64,000 nt of DNA from Takashimella koratensis (taxonomy: Eukaryota; Basidiomycota; Tremellomycetes; Trichosporonales; Tetragoniomycetaceae), in the NCBI GenBank assembly GCA_003116875.1, contig BCKT01000002.1, positions 186,001 to 250,000 of the forward strand, read 5' to 3'. The notes below the pieces were generated by a model. It did not search any database, had not been told where the DNA came from, and saw only the letters and a list, made by a program, of their open reading frames with translations. The translations under genes were made by a program, and so were the position numbers. How positions within the stretch are numbered: the stretch's first letter is position 1; every line of letters starts with the position of its first letter. Positions 48,379-62,100 of this stretch are shown piece by piece.

Positions 48379-51300
48379 ATGGCCACCTCTCTAGCCCCCA
48401 ACCGCATCCATTCTCTCCCAGGTACGCCCCAGCCCCTCCTCTCTCCTCCCAGCTCTCATCTCTCCCTTCCCTTCCTCTTTCCATTTCTCACCACGCCTAC
48501 TGACTCGTGGCACTTTCCCACCTTACCCCCAGTGCGCGTCACCTACATTGTTCACCCCTCGCGCGGGATCTTCTCCACCACATTCAACAAGCCACAACAA
48601 GTCTACGTTCACCCGAACGCGGGGAGTGTCTGTGTGGACGGTACCGACGAGGCGTGGGGTAGTATTCCGCTCAAAGCGATTGTCAAGGGCGTTCTCACGT
48701 CCAGGTATGTTTCGCGTCAACCTCGGCCCATTCAATCACTTCCCTTGTCCTTTGCAATACATACACGCCCGCTGACACATCCAGCCCCGAGCTGCACCCG
48801 GCGCACTCCCAGACCGCCGACTTATCCGTCTACGTACACGACCCACGCGAGACCTACCTCCGCCGGTCACGAATCTCCACCTCTCCCGAGTTCTCCTCCA
48901 ACACCATCGAACAAGCCGCCGAGGTCTGGACAGGCAAAGGTCTTGTCAGCTGGGCGCTGGGTGAAAAGGGCGAGGGCAACACTCTCATCACTGGTCGCGT
49001 CGTCTTTGGAGATTCCTTTGCCAACCCTCTCTTCGCCGACAGCAATGATGACGACAGCGGGCTCTCCGCGTTGGAGAAGCTCGCTCGTGCTCAAGAGGCG
49101 ATCACTAGTGCTGGTACCGAGGTACAAAAAGGATGGGGGATCGAAGTCTCCATCTCGTTTCAAAACGGGAGCAGCGCAGATGGGAAACCTACTTTCCCTG
49201 GCCCGCTTCACCCGACTATCGAGCGAGAAGCACTTTCCAACCCGACCCCGGCCTTCCCTTACCCGCGTTCGGCATCCTCCCCCGCCCAATTCGACCACCG
49301 CGTGTACCCTACCACCCAGCCGCACCGCGCCTCGCTCGCTCACCCAACTCCCTCCCGCCTTCACTCGGAAGCAGACTCCCACTCGTCTTCCCCCGTCCAC
49401 GCCCCGGCCTCTGCGAGCAAATCCGGCCGCCGCGTGTACGTCCCACGCAGCAAAAAGTCGTCTCCCCTGCACGAAGCGGGTCGCGGCAAGCTGGCTCACC
49501 TCGACCCCAACTCGTCTACCCGCTTAGTTGGCTCCTCTGCCTCTAGCTCCGACTCCGCCCCTACCGCCAAGCGCGCCCACCTCGGCGTCGACGGGTTCCC
49601 TACCGACATCCCTGCGTCCATCTTTGTCAAACCCGCGTCCATGACAAAAGAGCAAGCTGAGCGACTCCTCGAGTCCCCCGCGTTCCTCGACATGCTCGAG
49701 ACCTTGACAGGCGCACCAGTTCGAACGAAACAGGCAGCCAAGCGAGCAGCGGAAGAACACGCACACCCGCAACACCCAGCTTCCGAGCCCGCGGGACCGG
49801 AGAAAGTCGCAAAGCGCGCAAAGTATGACGGTCAAGGAAGAGCACCGGGGTCAAGTTACTTTGAGGATGTAGGCGAACTCAAGTGCTGGATCTGCGGGAC
49901 GACCAAGAGCTCTGTCTGGAGGACGAAGAAGATTGAGAGTGAAAAGGCGGTACGAGTGTGCAATGGTGAGTTTGGTCACTGGCTTAAGTCTTTACTGTAT
50001 TAACAACATAACAGCATGTGGGCTCTACTACAACAAGACGAGGACGTTGCGCCCTCCCAACTTGTGGAACACCGATTCTGATCGCAAATCCGCCCCGGCC
50101 GGGTCTGAACCCTCCAGCTCGACCGGCGGGCACCTTACCACTCCCTCTGCTTCTCACCGAATTCCCATGTCGACTCCAGGCGGGACCACACCCACCGGCC
50201 CTACCGCCAGTGCCTCCATGTCGCGTAAGAGCTCGGGGTCGTCGACTTTCAAGCGGACACTCACGATGGTTGCGGAAAAGGACGCGCAGAGGATCGCGGC
50301 GTCAAAGAAGAAGTTGGGACAGTTTAGGGCTCCGGGACAACAGACGCCGGTGAAGGTGGTGGCGGCGCAGAATCCGTCTTCCGCCAAGGCGGCGGCGTTT
50401 ACGTCGACACCGGGAAGCGTTGTGAGGCCAAAGGGAAGACAACCTGGTTCCGGCAAGAAGCCCGACGCGGCGCCTCAGCAATCCCAGACCGGCACCAACC
50501 CGTCCCGCCCTTACACCAACCAGCCTAAACAGCTCCAAACGCCCCAAGTCCCGTCGAGCGACCGGGTCAATTCCGACCTCGTCTCTCCCAACACTGCGAT
50601 CCAACGTATCCTCGCCAACGCTACAGGCGACGCCGTGGCCTCGGGGATGCAGTCGCTCGCCATGCCGCTCAGCGACGACGACGCCCCCCAGACACAGCCC
50701 CAGGTCAGTAACGCGGGGCAGCACCAGTGGACCGCGGATTTCTCCGCCCTCTTCGACGTCGAGGGTTTCGCACCGACCTACGGCGGCGTCGGCTCGTCTC
50801 AGTTCAGCGAGAACGCAGCGAGCGTCTCCCCTAACCAGACTCTCGAGTCGGACCTCCATGGCGTCTCGTCAATCGTCCGTCCCCGTCCCGCCACCGGGCT
50901 CAGCGGACTCGGTGTGGGCCTTACCCCGGGATCCAAGGGACTCGTCCATGGTTTCCCAGCAATGTCCGGTCTCGAACCCGATGGGAACCAGATCTTCGCC
51001 CCCCACGCATCCGAAGACGAAGACGACGTCCTCTCCCAACTCTTCAAACGTACTTCTTCCGTTGGTGAAGCGGATTTCTCCTCCGGAGGCCATCTGTCCA
51101 TCTCGTCACCTACCGCGTTTGACTTCTCGCAACTCCCGCCGTCGTCGCCGCCAATGACGATGGGTTCGTCTCCGCCTTTGCAGAGAAACGCACTCTCGCA
51201 CTCGGCGTTGCTGCTTTCGAGCCCGGGCAGTACAGCGAGTCCAGTGGAAGTGGATATGGCGAGGTCATCTTCCCGCAATGGATCCGGGTTGAGGCACTCT

Positions 51301-51612
51301 ATCAGCGCCAACGCGGGTTACGAGAAGTTTGAATCGGCACCTACGGGGCAGCAGTATATGAACAACGCAGCGGTCGATATTAAAGTCCACCCTACGAACA
51401 ATGGGAATGGGGGAGTTGGAATCGGATCAAACCAGATAGATATCGACGCAGCGGCAATGGCTGCAGCAAGTGAATTCAATATGGCGGATTTCGAACACCT
51501 TCTTGACCCATCTTCATTCGTCTTTACCGATTCCGGCGATGTGAACGGTGGGAACAACGGACATGAAGGGATCGATCTGTTCGAACTCCTCAATTCGTCG
51601 TTCAATAACTAG
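48379..51612 (+). CDS. Ams2/SPT21-like GATA-type zinc finger transcription factor
   Basis: ATG 48379 (MATSLAPNRIHSLP) with introns at about 48421-48530, 48704-48783 and 49967-50014; about 960 residues. The N-terminal ~150 residues (RVTYIVHPSRGIFSTTFNKP, AWGSIPLKAIVKGVLTSSPE, DLSVYVHDPRETYLRRSR) resemble the N-terminal domain I associate with fission-yeast Ams2 and yeast Spt21, regulators of histone-gene transcription. After a disordered Ser/Pro linker comes a GATA finger: CWICGTTKSSVWR, a long loop, VCNACGLYYNKTRTLRP. The C-x2-C-x21-C-x2-C spacing is longer than the usual 17-18. The intron splits the Ala codon of CNAC. The rest is Ser/Gln/Pro-rich with short acidic-hydrophobic patches typical of activation regions. 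Expected in the nucleus. Confidence 0.75.
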
Positions 51613-52483
51613 GTTCGCACATGACGTGGGGATAACATATGGTTATCTAATATAATTAGAACACGGTTCGACGACGACGACGACGATGACCTTGATAGTC
51701 ACGCGATACGGAACGGCATTTTTCACGTTCTCATATTCTTTGTAGCTCTTTCTCATCTCTCCAGCACTCGGTCTATCTAGCTCTTCATGCGCTCAATCTC
51801 AGGTGATCCAACTTCATTGTTCATATACACAACACACTCGCATCTAGCATAGGTCTCACGGCTCGTGTTTGCTTTTTTTCATTCAGTCTCCGGGTTTGGG
51901 TTTCGGGGTAGATTGTTTGTAGTAATTTCTTTACGTAGTGACGAGCCTTATCAAGGCGTACAACGATATGCATTGCCTCAATGATGAATTTAGGTTGTGG
52001 GCAGATATGAGCACGATCAAGGATGACTGATTGCTGAAGTGAGTGATGAGATATATTCCCACTTGGGCCGGGGCAAAGAGCAAGCTGAGAGTTCATTTCA
52101 TTGTTGCGTTGAATGTGACGTTTCTACGACTACCACTGCAAATACTACTAACACTACTTCTCCTCCACTGTCGTCTCTCGCACTTCCTGATCTTCGGATA
52201 CAGCACACACTCGTTGTCTCCCCTTGTCATCTGAGATTAGACGCGCGCGAGATACATCCAGTGATAGGTAACCTCGTTCCCACGTCGTCTCTCGCGCCTG
52301 GTCCTACTTCCCCTCTTCCTCGACTGGCCGACCACTCACTCGTCGTTTCTCCTTCTCACATCACTGTCGATATCGCTCAACTCAACGCGGACCCATAACT
52401 CTCCCTTCTCATCTCACAACGCATCACCACACCCCCCAACACTTCACTCGGCAATCGTTTCGTCGCAGAGTTTTGCGAATGGT
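51613..52483. other. convergent intergenic region
   Basis: Between the GATA-factor and ERD2 3' ends. Includes a short GAC trinucleotide run near 51672. A 119-codon plus frame at 52039 has no recognisable feature. Confidence 0.4.
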
Positions 52484-53614
52484 CTATGCTGGCAGCTCGA
52501 ACTTCTGGCCACGGAGAACTCTGCAAGTAGTGAGCAAAGAAGGCGATGTCAGTATGAATAACATGACTGGTCGTTGTGGAGAACCAGCTTGTCGATTTGA
52601 AACAGCCAAGTCGGTTCGCTTACTTGGTAACATACTGCGGCGGGGGGATTCAATATCAGCACGACTGCGCATTACCCAACAGATGCGACGAGCCCAGCCT
52701 ACACGCAACACGACGAGGACAAGCACAATAGCACAGCAGTACTGGTTTTCGCAGTGCGTACACACCGCTCCCATCTATCCAAAACTCACGATATATCCAA
52801 AGTCGGCATAGATCGCAGTCTGAATCAAACCTGCGACGACCGCGATGGGGTCGAACAGCCCCTCGGTAAAGTATCGATAAATCCAGTTGGGGATGTAAAG
52901 ACCACGGTAAAGGCCCAAAGCGGCGAGGTAGTGAGTTGTGATTGTCTCAGCTTCACCAGTGCGTTGGAGCATGAAGAGTTGAGGCAGGATGGCGACGGAT
53001 TCGAGCCAGATTGAGAAGGACCAGGTAAGCTCAAATGGAGTGTAGGCGTAGGTGAAGATGAGAGAGCACACGAGGACAGGGAGGAGAATGTACTCGAGTC
53101 GGAAAGTGTCGAGGGAGCCGTCTTGCGAGGGGCTGAGTAGGTTAGCGGGATCCAGGTGTGATCAGACACAGCCGCACGCGCTATTGCGTCATACACCACC
53201 ACACCTTCTCGTCCACCTTTACACCAGCTTCATACCAAACACCGTGCACCCAACTCACCGGTATTTGAACCGCATGAGGTAGAGGGTATAACCTGTCGAC
53301 CCAATGAAGAAGATCTTCATGAGCGTGTTGTACAAAGAGACATACGGACCCGTGAGGAGGTCAATATAACGCGTGAGGAAGACGACGAGGTAGAGAACCT
53401 GCGTCTTGAATGAGATGCCACGGCATGATCGCGAAGTGAGGATCTTGTGTAGGAGGATAAAGATGGACGCGAGGTGCGACAGGTCGCCTAAGGGAGGGTT
53501 AGTGGGGATCAAAGGAAGAGGTGAGGTGAGGGATGGGGCAGAGTGGAGAGTGGAGAAGGGAGGGAATGTGAGCGATAGAGGAAGACATTTACCGAGGAAA
53601 CGGAAAATGTTCAT
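52484..53614 (-). CDS. ERD2: ER lumen protein-retaining (K/HDEL) receptor
   Basis: A seven-TM receptor that binds K/HDEL-bearing ER residents in the Golgi and returns them by COPI. ATG 53614 (MNIFRFLG), then an intron splitting Gly; [60 protein letters not shown] and [11 protein letters not shown]; an intron; then [74 protein letters not shown] and DFGYI; and two late introns leading to [15 protein letters not shown]. The length (~210 aa) and family signatures are complete, so it is functional. Its start faces SPF1 across a 575-bp region. Confidence 0.96.
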
Positions 53615-54189
53615 GGTGAGGGATGAACAGTGGGATAGGTTCAGACTAGGAGCAAGGCGCGAAGTGGAGTCGAAGCGCCAAGGAAGAGATCAAAGTTCCA
53701 GCGAAGCCAAGTCGGGAAAGAGTCCGCAGAGACGCGACGCGACGGGTTTGGTCGGTTCGCAGCGAGATGAAGAAAGTGCTGTGAGCGCTGGGTTCTCAGT
53801 CGCAGATGATGGATGAGAGATGAAGAGATGGGGAGATGGTTGTTGTAGGGATGAATGGACGTGAATGCTGCAAGAGAGCAAAGGGCGAATGGTGCTGCCG
53901 GGTGTCGTGGAGAGGATGGCGAGTGCATGGGGGATTACGTAACTCCCTCCGGGGATATACACCGGCGACGTGTGGCGGCGGTTGTGCGGTATAGCAAACA
54001 GACGGCTGACCAAGGGGGGACTGCACAAGGTAAGAGATAGAAGGCATTGCTGGAACCTGGTGGATTTGCAACTCGCCAGCGTTGTCTATCTCTTGCTCCT
54101 CCATCTATCCTCTCCATCCTCCACTCCATAACCATATCTCAACACCCTCGCCGATACCGTCCACGTCAGGCCAGGCCTATCTGTCCATC
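53615..54189. promoter_or_regulatory. divergent promoter region, ERD2 / SPF1
   Basis: 575 bp between the ERD2 ATG and the first base of the split SPF1 start codon, including both leaders. An ACGTGT core occurs in GACGTGTGG at 53967-53975, reminiscent of bZIP/UPR elements, but this is too short to assert. Confidence 0.45.
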
Positions 54190-57100
54190 ATGTAAGTCTG
54201 CCCCGCCTCGCCCTCCCCCCTCTTCCATCCTTCTCTCAAAATCAGGCTCTCGTCTATTGCGACTCCTTTCGCTGCTTTAATAGCTAATCATTTCCACCTC
54301 GCTACAGGACGTCTCGACCGGCGATCGTCTCTCAAGAGATCGAGTGGATATCTCTACACAACCCTATCCCTCTCCACCTTCGTCTCTACGGTCTCCCCTT
54401 CATCTGTACGTATCTTTCCCCTTCCCTCCCTCTGTTGCCCCATGCTCTCTCCCCACCCCTTCCTCATAACCATGTGGCTAACTCATCTCAGCGCTCTACC
54501 CGCTCCTGTACTATGCCTATTACTACCGCTACGACGACCTGATCAAGTCGGAGGAATGGACGTTCATCTTCTGCGTGCTCGTGTTTGGTGGTCATGCGCT
54601 CAGCTTCCTCACCACGCGATGGAGCAGTGCCGTCCGCGCTCGTGTCTGTTACACCACTGTGAGTGACAAGGTTTTTCCCCTTTGGCGATCTCTGGGATAG
54701 CAACACGCCCCATACAAGATATCAGTCGCTGATCACGATACCCGGTATTAGGCAAACGGACTCGCCGACGCTTCAAAAGTCCGCGTCGTGCCCAAGAAGG
54801 GCCGCGGTACGGGCGAAATGGTACCCCTTGACTCGAAGATGGTACGATGCTTCTATCCTTCATCGGTGACCAAAGCTGACCTGTGTTAGGTTCCTGGTAC
54901 CTCTGAGCCGACCTACTCGCTCGTATACCAGCGCGACACCTACGTGTACTCTCGTAAGTGCTTCTCATAGTTATCTTCTTCAAAGCTGACTCCCTGCAGC
55001 CCTCTTGCAGCAGTTCACGCCAATCCCGTACCCATGCGACGCTTCGCCTGAGCTCTCGACTTTCCAGTCTGCGCGGGGTATCCTCACCCACCTGCCCACC
55101 ACCACGACCAAGTCTAAATCCGCCAAGACGCAGCCGCAGTCCGAAGCCCAATCCCTCCTCCCTTCGGCCGACTCGCCGCCGACCCTCGACGTCCTCAAGA
55201 CCACCTACGGCCCCAACGAATGCCACATCCCCATTCCAAAGTTCACTGAGCTCTTCGCGGAACACGCGGTGGCGCCGTTCTTCGTCTTCCAGATGTTCTG
55301 CGTCGCACTCTGGTGCCTCGACGAGTACTGGTACTACTCCTTGTTCACGGCGTTCATGCTGGTGGTGTTTGAGTGCACTGTCGTCTTCCAGCGCGTCAGG
55401 ACCTTGACCGAGTTCAGGACGATGAGCGTACAGCCGTACACTGTCCAGGCTTTGCGTGACGGCAAGTGGGTCGAAGTGTCCACTTCGGAGCTCGTCCCTG
55501 GTGACGTCGTTAGCATTCGTGAGTAGTTTTAAATTGGCCATGTCTTTTAATATAGCAGCCTAACAATGTCCAGTTCGCACCAAGCCTGACTCGGGTATTC
55601 CTTGCGACCTCTTGCTCCTCCGCGGCACATGTATCGTCAACGAGGCCATGCTCTCCGGCGAGTCGACTCCTCTGTTGAAGGAGAGCGTCGAGCTGCGCGA
55701 GGGTACCGACAAGCTTGATATCACTGGATCGGACAGGAACTCGGTCTTGTTCGCTGGCACCAAGGCCCTCCAAGTTGAGAAAGCTGGTCCCGGCGGTATC
55801 ACCAGTGAGTTGGCACGCCCTTGAGGGACAATAGCAACAACTGACAACAATACAGCCCCCGACGAGGGATGCCTCGCCGTTGTCCTCCGTACCGGTTTCG
55901 GCACCACCCAGGGTCAACTCGTCCGTACCATGATCTTCTCCACCGAACGCGTCTCGGCAAACAACTTTGAGAGTTTCCTCTTCATTGCTTTCCTCCTCAT
56001 CTTCGCTATCGCCGCCAGTGCCTACGTCTGGATCAAAGGTGGGTTTTACTTTTGAGTGGTGCAAGGTCTGTCGCTGACCGAAACAGGACTTGAGCGCGGT
56101 ATGGCCAAGGGAAAGCTACTTCTCGACTGTATCCTCATCATCACCTCGGTCGTCCCCCCCGAGCTGCCAATGGAGTTGTCCCTCGCCGTCAACGCGTCCC
56201 TCGTCGCCCTCCAAAAGTTTGGTGAGTAGCTCAATAAAATATCTCTCATTGCTAACCCATCGCAGCCATCTTCTGTACCGAGCCATTCCGCATTCCGTTT
56301 GCCGGTCGCGTTGACGTCTGCTGCTTTGACAAGACTGGAACGATCACTGGCGAGGACTTGGTTGTCGAGGGTGTTGCTGGGATCAAGTGGGTACTTAAAG
56401 CTGCTTTGGTCGCTGCATCTCAGCTGACAACATTTGTAGCTCTGCCGACCCGAAGGCGCTGGTTCCCGTTACCGAGACTGGCAAAGACACTACCCTTACT
56501 CTCGCTGCTGCCCACGCTCTCGTCCTCCTCGACGATGGGACCGTCGTCGGTGACCCAATGGAGAAGACTACCCTCGCCGCACTCGACTGGAAACTGTCCA
56601 AGGGCGACAATGTCTCCCCACTCAACAAAGACTCGGTTCACAAGTCCCAGATCAACATTCGAAGGCGATACCAATTCTCTTCGGCCCTCAAGCGCATGTC
56701 GACCATCTCGGCAGTCACGGATGCCGGTGGTCGCAGGTGGGTCGCAGCTGTCAAGGGCGCCCCAGAGACGCTCAAGGGAATGTACACCAAGGTCCCAGAG
56801 TTTTACGAGGAGACGTATAGGTATTATACCCGACGTGGTAGCCGTGTCCTCGCGCTGGGTATCAAGACCATGTCGATTCAGCCGGAGAAGGTGGGTAAAT
56901 GGGATGTTGGAGAAGGAGTCAGGCTGATGAATGGGCTAGATCAACCAGATTCACCGAGACGAAGTCGAGTGTGGACTGGAGTTTGTCGGTTTCCTCGTCT
57001 TCCACTGCCCGCTCAAGCCCGATGCCGTCGAGGTCCTCAAGATGCTCGCCGACTCTTCGCACAGGGTGAGTAGGGCGAAGGGAGACGGGACGGGGATTTT

Positions 57101-59101
57101 GCTAATCGTTTAGTGTATCATGATTACTGGTGACAACCCCCTGACGGCTGTTCACGTCGCGCGTGATGTTGAGATTGTCGATCGCGACGTGATGATCCTG
57201 GACCTCAAGGAGGGTACTACGACTGATGGTGAGTGAAGACTTTTTCATACTTTGCGTGAGACTGACACAGTTAGAAATCGTCTGGCGCAACGTCGACGAG
57301 ACCAAGGTGATCGCTGTGGACCCTTCCAAGCCATTCGACAAGGACATTTTCGACAACTACGATATTTGTATCACTGGTGCTGCGCTTAAGCAGTACGAGA
57401 CCCGATCGACCTGGCACGACTTGTGTCGCCACACTTGGGTGTACGCTCGTGTTTCCCCTTCGCAAAAGGAGTTCATCGTCGGCACCCTTCGCGAGTTGGG
57501 GTACACGACGCTCATGGCCGGTGACGGTACCAACGATGTCGGTGCGCTCAAGCAGGCTCACATTGGTGTGGCTTTGCTTGACGGGACGACCGACGACCTC
57601 AAAGCTATCGCCGAACACCAGAAGAACGAACGCCTCAAGAAAGTCTACGAGCAGCAGTGCCGAATCTCGGCTCGATTCAACCAACCGCCGCCACCTGTAC
57701 CACCAGCACTTGTCGCCATCTACCCAGAGCTTGTCAAGACCCAGCAAGACGTTGCGAACTCCCACCAGAAAGCGAAACGCCAAAACCCGATGGAGAAGTT
57801 TGACCTGTCAACGATCACATCCAAGCTCGCGGAAATGGACGAAGACCAAGAAGTCCCCCAAATCAAACTCGGTGACGCGTCTTGCGCTGCTCCGTTCACA
57901 TCGAAACTTTCCAACGTCGCGGCTATCTCGAACATTATTCGTCAAGGAAGGTGTACACTCGTCGCTACGATTCAAATGTACAAGATCTTGGCGCTTAATT
58001 GTTTAATCACGGCGTATTCGTTGTCGGTTCAGTATTTGGACGGTATCAAGTTTGGGGATTATCAAGTCACCATCACGGGAATGCTCATGAGTGTTTGCTT
58101 CTTGTGTATTTCGCGTGCCAAGGTAAGCGAGCAACGAGTGACAAAGTCACGAGCGGAACTGTGCCCGAGATTGATTTGAAAGATGGAGTGGATACTGACG
58201 TGACACCTCGTGTTAATCCAGCCCGTCGAGAAATTGTCAAGGGAACGACCGCTAGGCAACATTTTCAACTTTTACGTCCTCCTCTCGGTCCTCCTGCAGT
58301 TCGCCATTCACATTGTCGCGCTTGTTTACATCACTGGGCTCTCCAAGAGCATTGAAGAGTGAGTAGCGCAGTCCAGTTGGTTCGCAAGAGCAGCCGGGCG
58401 GGTTGGTATACCTGGGAAGGGTCTAGGCTTGGCCCAATGGTTTGTCAGGTGCTGATGATACCTCCCTTGTAGCCGCGGAGAAATTGATCTGGACAAGAAG
58501 TTTGAGCCGACCCTGCTCAACACCAGTATCTACCTCCTTGGTCTCTCACAGCAAGTCTCGACCTTTGTCCTCAACTTCCAGGTGAGTCAAGGCCCCACAC
58601 CCGCTGTGCCATCTTGGTATGTGGTGTCATCACTAACATTGCCGGATCCAGGGCCGACCGTTCCGTGAAGGGATTAGGGAGAACCCGCCGCTTTACTATG
58701 GTCTCCTTGGTGCGAGCGCGGTCGCGTACAGTGGCGCGTTGGACCTCTTCCCGGACCTCAGCTCATGGCTTCAGCTCGTCCCCATGACCTATGACGTGAG
58801 TCGGGGCTCGATGACGACGGCGGGTGGCGCGGGTCGCCTCAACGCTAGCTGGCTTCAAGATTACAGCTGACCTTCACCCTCGCAGTTCCGAATGAAACTG
58901 ACCATCGCCATGGTCGTCGACTTTGTCGGTTGCTGGGTTATTGAGACTGGTTGCAAACATCTCTTTGCAGACCTCGAGCCTGCGGAAATGGTCACAAGGG
59001 GTCGTGAACGACGTGAAAAGAGGAGAGCGGAGCAGGTCAAGGCTGCCGAAGAGGCGGCGGAGGCTGCAAAGGCGATCGAGGAGGAGAAGAAGGATCAGTA
59101 G
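54190..59101 (+). CDS. SPF1: P5A-type ATPase, ER transmembrane-helix dislocase
   Basis: SPF1/ATP13A1 extracts mistargeted mitochondrial tail-anchored proteins from the ER membrane and affects ER ion balance and sterols. About 17 short introns keep frame. The start codon appears to be split: AT (54190-54191), then intron GTAAGT...CTACAG, then G at 54308, giving [20 protein letters not shown]. Marks: [83 protein letters not shown] (P5A PPELP motif); [20 protein letters not shown] (phosphorylated Asp); [16 protein letters not shown]; and [20 protein letters not shown]. An arm-like insertion follows ADLLDG-type sequence ([20 protein letters not shown]). The C-terminus is a charged Ala/Glu/Lys helix. 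The family's catalytic residues are present. Confidence 0.95.
54192..54307 (+). other. intron splitting the SPF1 start codon
   Basis: Donor GTAAGT after ...CCATCAT; acceptor CTACAG before GACGTCTCG. Splicing creates AT+G followed in frame by ACG TCT CGA. No other in-frame ATG was found between here and the first conserved block. Confidence 0.7.
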
Positions 59102-62100
59102 GTGGTTGAGAAGTGGATAGGGATGAGGTAGAGGATGGGGAAGGGGACAGGATAGAGTAGAGGGGGAGAGTAAGGGAAGGCAGGAGGGGGTGAGGGGGGA
59201 GAGGATTGGGAAGGTGTGGAGGAATTGGAAAGGGAACTAGGAAGGAGGGGAGAAATGGGGACTGGCTGAGATCAATTGCACTTGTTTGCATTAAGAACGA
59301 GGTTCGTGTTTAGCCATTAGCGAGGAAAAAAAAAAACAGATTGGTCGTGTTCGTACTCGTGGCCGCCATTTGGATAGATCAAGCATGTCATTGTGTTTGA
59401 ACATCAGAACAACGGATCAGTATCGAACCTTCTCGTTCAATTATCTGGTTCACTGACGGATCGAAGTTGTTGTCTTACGTCCTGGAGTCATGGGATCGTC
59501 TAAACGCTGCGGCCTCTTGCATAAGTGGAGAGACAAGAATGGGCCAGGGCAGAACGGGAAACGGGGAGAGAGATGGAGGATCAGCCGAGTGAACGGGGTC
59601 TTGCAGCGTCGTCGATCCGTTGGAAATTAGGGTCTGTTCGGGGTCCCAACAAGACACAAAACACACGTTTACGCTTTTGTTTCTAGCATTGACTGTGCCC
59701 CCCTGAACCCCCCCCCCCCCCCCTCCTTCCTCTTCGACCCCTGTGTGGTGGGACTGAACATTATAAATAGATCATGTTTCGTAAGAACGTTCATCATGAG
59801 TCACCACCACATTCCACGACGAGCTTCAGCCCCCTTCCACCGAAGTCCTTTCCCCTGCCCCCGTCTTGACGTCTCGCCGTCTTGCCGTCTTGTCGCCTTG
59901 CCTCTCTCTGCTCGGCCGTGGCTCGTAGAAAGTGGCGGTGTGCCTAAACGCTATCGTCCCGTAAACTGTCGCAAACATCTCGAGCCAGGTAGCCATGTAC
60001 GTTCTTACACGTACTGAAATCGTCCATGGTGTTTAGCCGGAATCAAGAACAACCACTTTGTCAGTTGTCAGTTCAAAATGGGGTGGATACAGCTTCGACT
60101 TGGGAGTTTTGGTCTTCCGCACCTTTGCATGGGTATCAGTTGTCTGATCTGGAGCCTTGCGTACTCTGCGGTACTCTATGTTGCGGGCGATTACAATACT
60201 ACTATGAAGCACGACGACAACTGACCGACCGACGTAGATTCCGCCTGCTCTTTCCGATAGCCTGCACCGCCTCGAGGGAAGAGTGAGTGTTCACGAGGCG
60301 TTTTTCCTTTTACCCCGTTTTCCCTCTTTTCCTATGTATCTCCCGCATTCAAGGCCACGACGCGCAGCAGCTGATGCTGACTCATGGTCCAGAAAAAATC
60401 CCCGACACGGTTCGCGACGAGCGCCGAGCCGGAACCAAGCGGAGGGTTTTATTAGCCTTACTCCCAGCTAAGGTAAGGTAAGGTAAAGCCCAAAGGTGCC
60501 TTGCCCCTGCGCGTCCTGAGTGAAAAAGTCAACCCTTGATCTCGGCATGACACGGGCGGGGCGTTGTGTCAAACTTGCAGAAGGAGGGAAAGAGAGAGGG
60601 AGAGAGAGAGAGAGAGGGACGGCGTTGTCCGTGTTTGTAGGTCCCGAGGACTCCCTGGACGCCCCGCAGGGAAACCAAGGAGACTGCCAAGTAGGGTAGC
60701 GGAGATGAGCAGCGACGGCTACGATCATGCAGAGAGGAAATGAAAGAAGAGAAAAACAAGAAAATGATTGGAGCTCGAGACCAGAGAGACACGGAGAGGG
60801 AACAGGTAGAAGCAGACGAGACAAGTCGCAAGAGGGAGTGGCGTCCGTCAGGTAGAGCCTTGGAGGGACCGATACCATCCCTTGGCATGGGTGGTGAGCA
60901 GAGAGTGGTCACGAGAGGGTACTGTACCAGGGGTACTACACATGCCGTGAAGGCGGGGGGAGATGAGAACAAAAGGGTAAGAGACAAGTTGGCGTCGAGG
61001 GTCTGTTGACCCCACGGTCTAGACGACAAGATACGTACCGACGCCAACAGCGGAAGCGGCAGTGGTCTACATATATACTCGACAGGTGTCAGAGCATGCA
61101 TCCACTTTTCTCTCATCCCGTGTCTCGTCGTCTTGTTTAAAAGTCTCTCCACCAAAACCAAGAAAACGACGATCGGCTACGACGACAACGATCAAGGGCT
61201 ACGACGAGCTTGTTTCGGCACCCCATCGGCACGTCCCCCTCCCCTTCACCCTCCCCCTTGACCCCCTGGCCTTCCCATCTTGTTTGGGTTCGTCCCTCGT
61301 CCCTTTGGTTCCTTTCACCCCCGACGCTTGACGCTTGACGCTTGCTTGACGACGCCCATCTCTCGCCAACTGGTTGCTTGCTGTCCACAACCCTCTTGGC
61401 TGTCTTAGCTGTCTTAGCCTCCTCATTTCCCTGTATCAGCCGCGTACGCACGCTTTTCCGAGCCGGTCGGTCCAAGCAAGGTCCAATTCAATCCCTGTTT
61501 CGACGACGCCCCTCTCTCTCCCGTATTCAAAAACGTACCCCGCCCCCGGCTCCCTGAAAGTTGCGCTAGACTGGGTCCAAGCGCAAGCCCAACCGCCCAT
61601 CGACGCAGGAAACACAAGTCTCGTGATCACCCCGCCCCGAAGTCAACGCCAACCTAGTCCTCGTGAGTGAGTGGCCAGCTCCCGGGTATTCTTTTTTTCT
61701 TGGACTCTGGTCTCTCTGGTCTTAGGTCTCAGGAGATCGGGAACGGGCAACACCGCACCAAGGGCTTTGTATTTTCGGGCTTTTTCCTTTTTTTTTTTCT
61801 GTTATTTTGGCTTGGAATTTGAGCCAACGGATGAAAGTGGTAGCGGCACAACCGGGCGGCAATAAACTGGCACTGGCTACCAGTTCTTGTAGTCTCGCCC
61901 ACGTTGAGTCTCTCGCTCCAAGCCGAGGGAGTAGATCGAGATCGCACGAGGCGAGGCAAGGGGCAAGGGGCAGACGGCCAAGCGGGGAACGGGGGCGCAT
62001 CATTCAACGCCCGGCTTGCATCTCCCATCTCCCATCATTCATCGCCATCTAGATTCCTTTCAACGTTGCCACCCTCTTCGCATCGCACCACCTCCCCCTC

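Noticed and set aside
47764..49527. 587-codon plus-strand frame
   Set aside because: Mostly Ser/Pro/His translation of C/T-rich promoter DNA and an out-of-frame reading of the GATA-factor exons; the spliced chain from ATG 48379 explains the region better.
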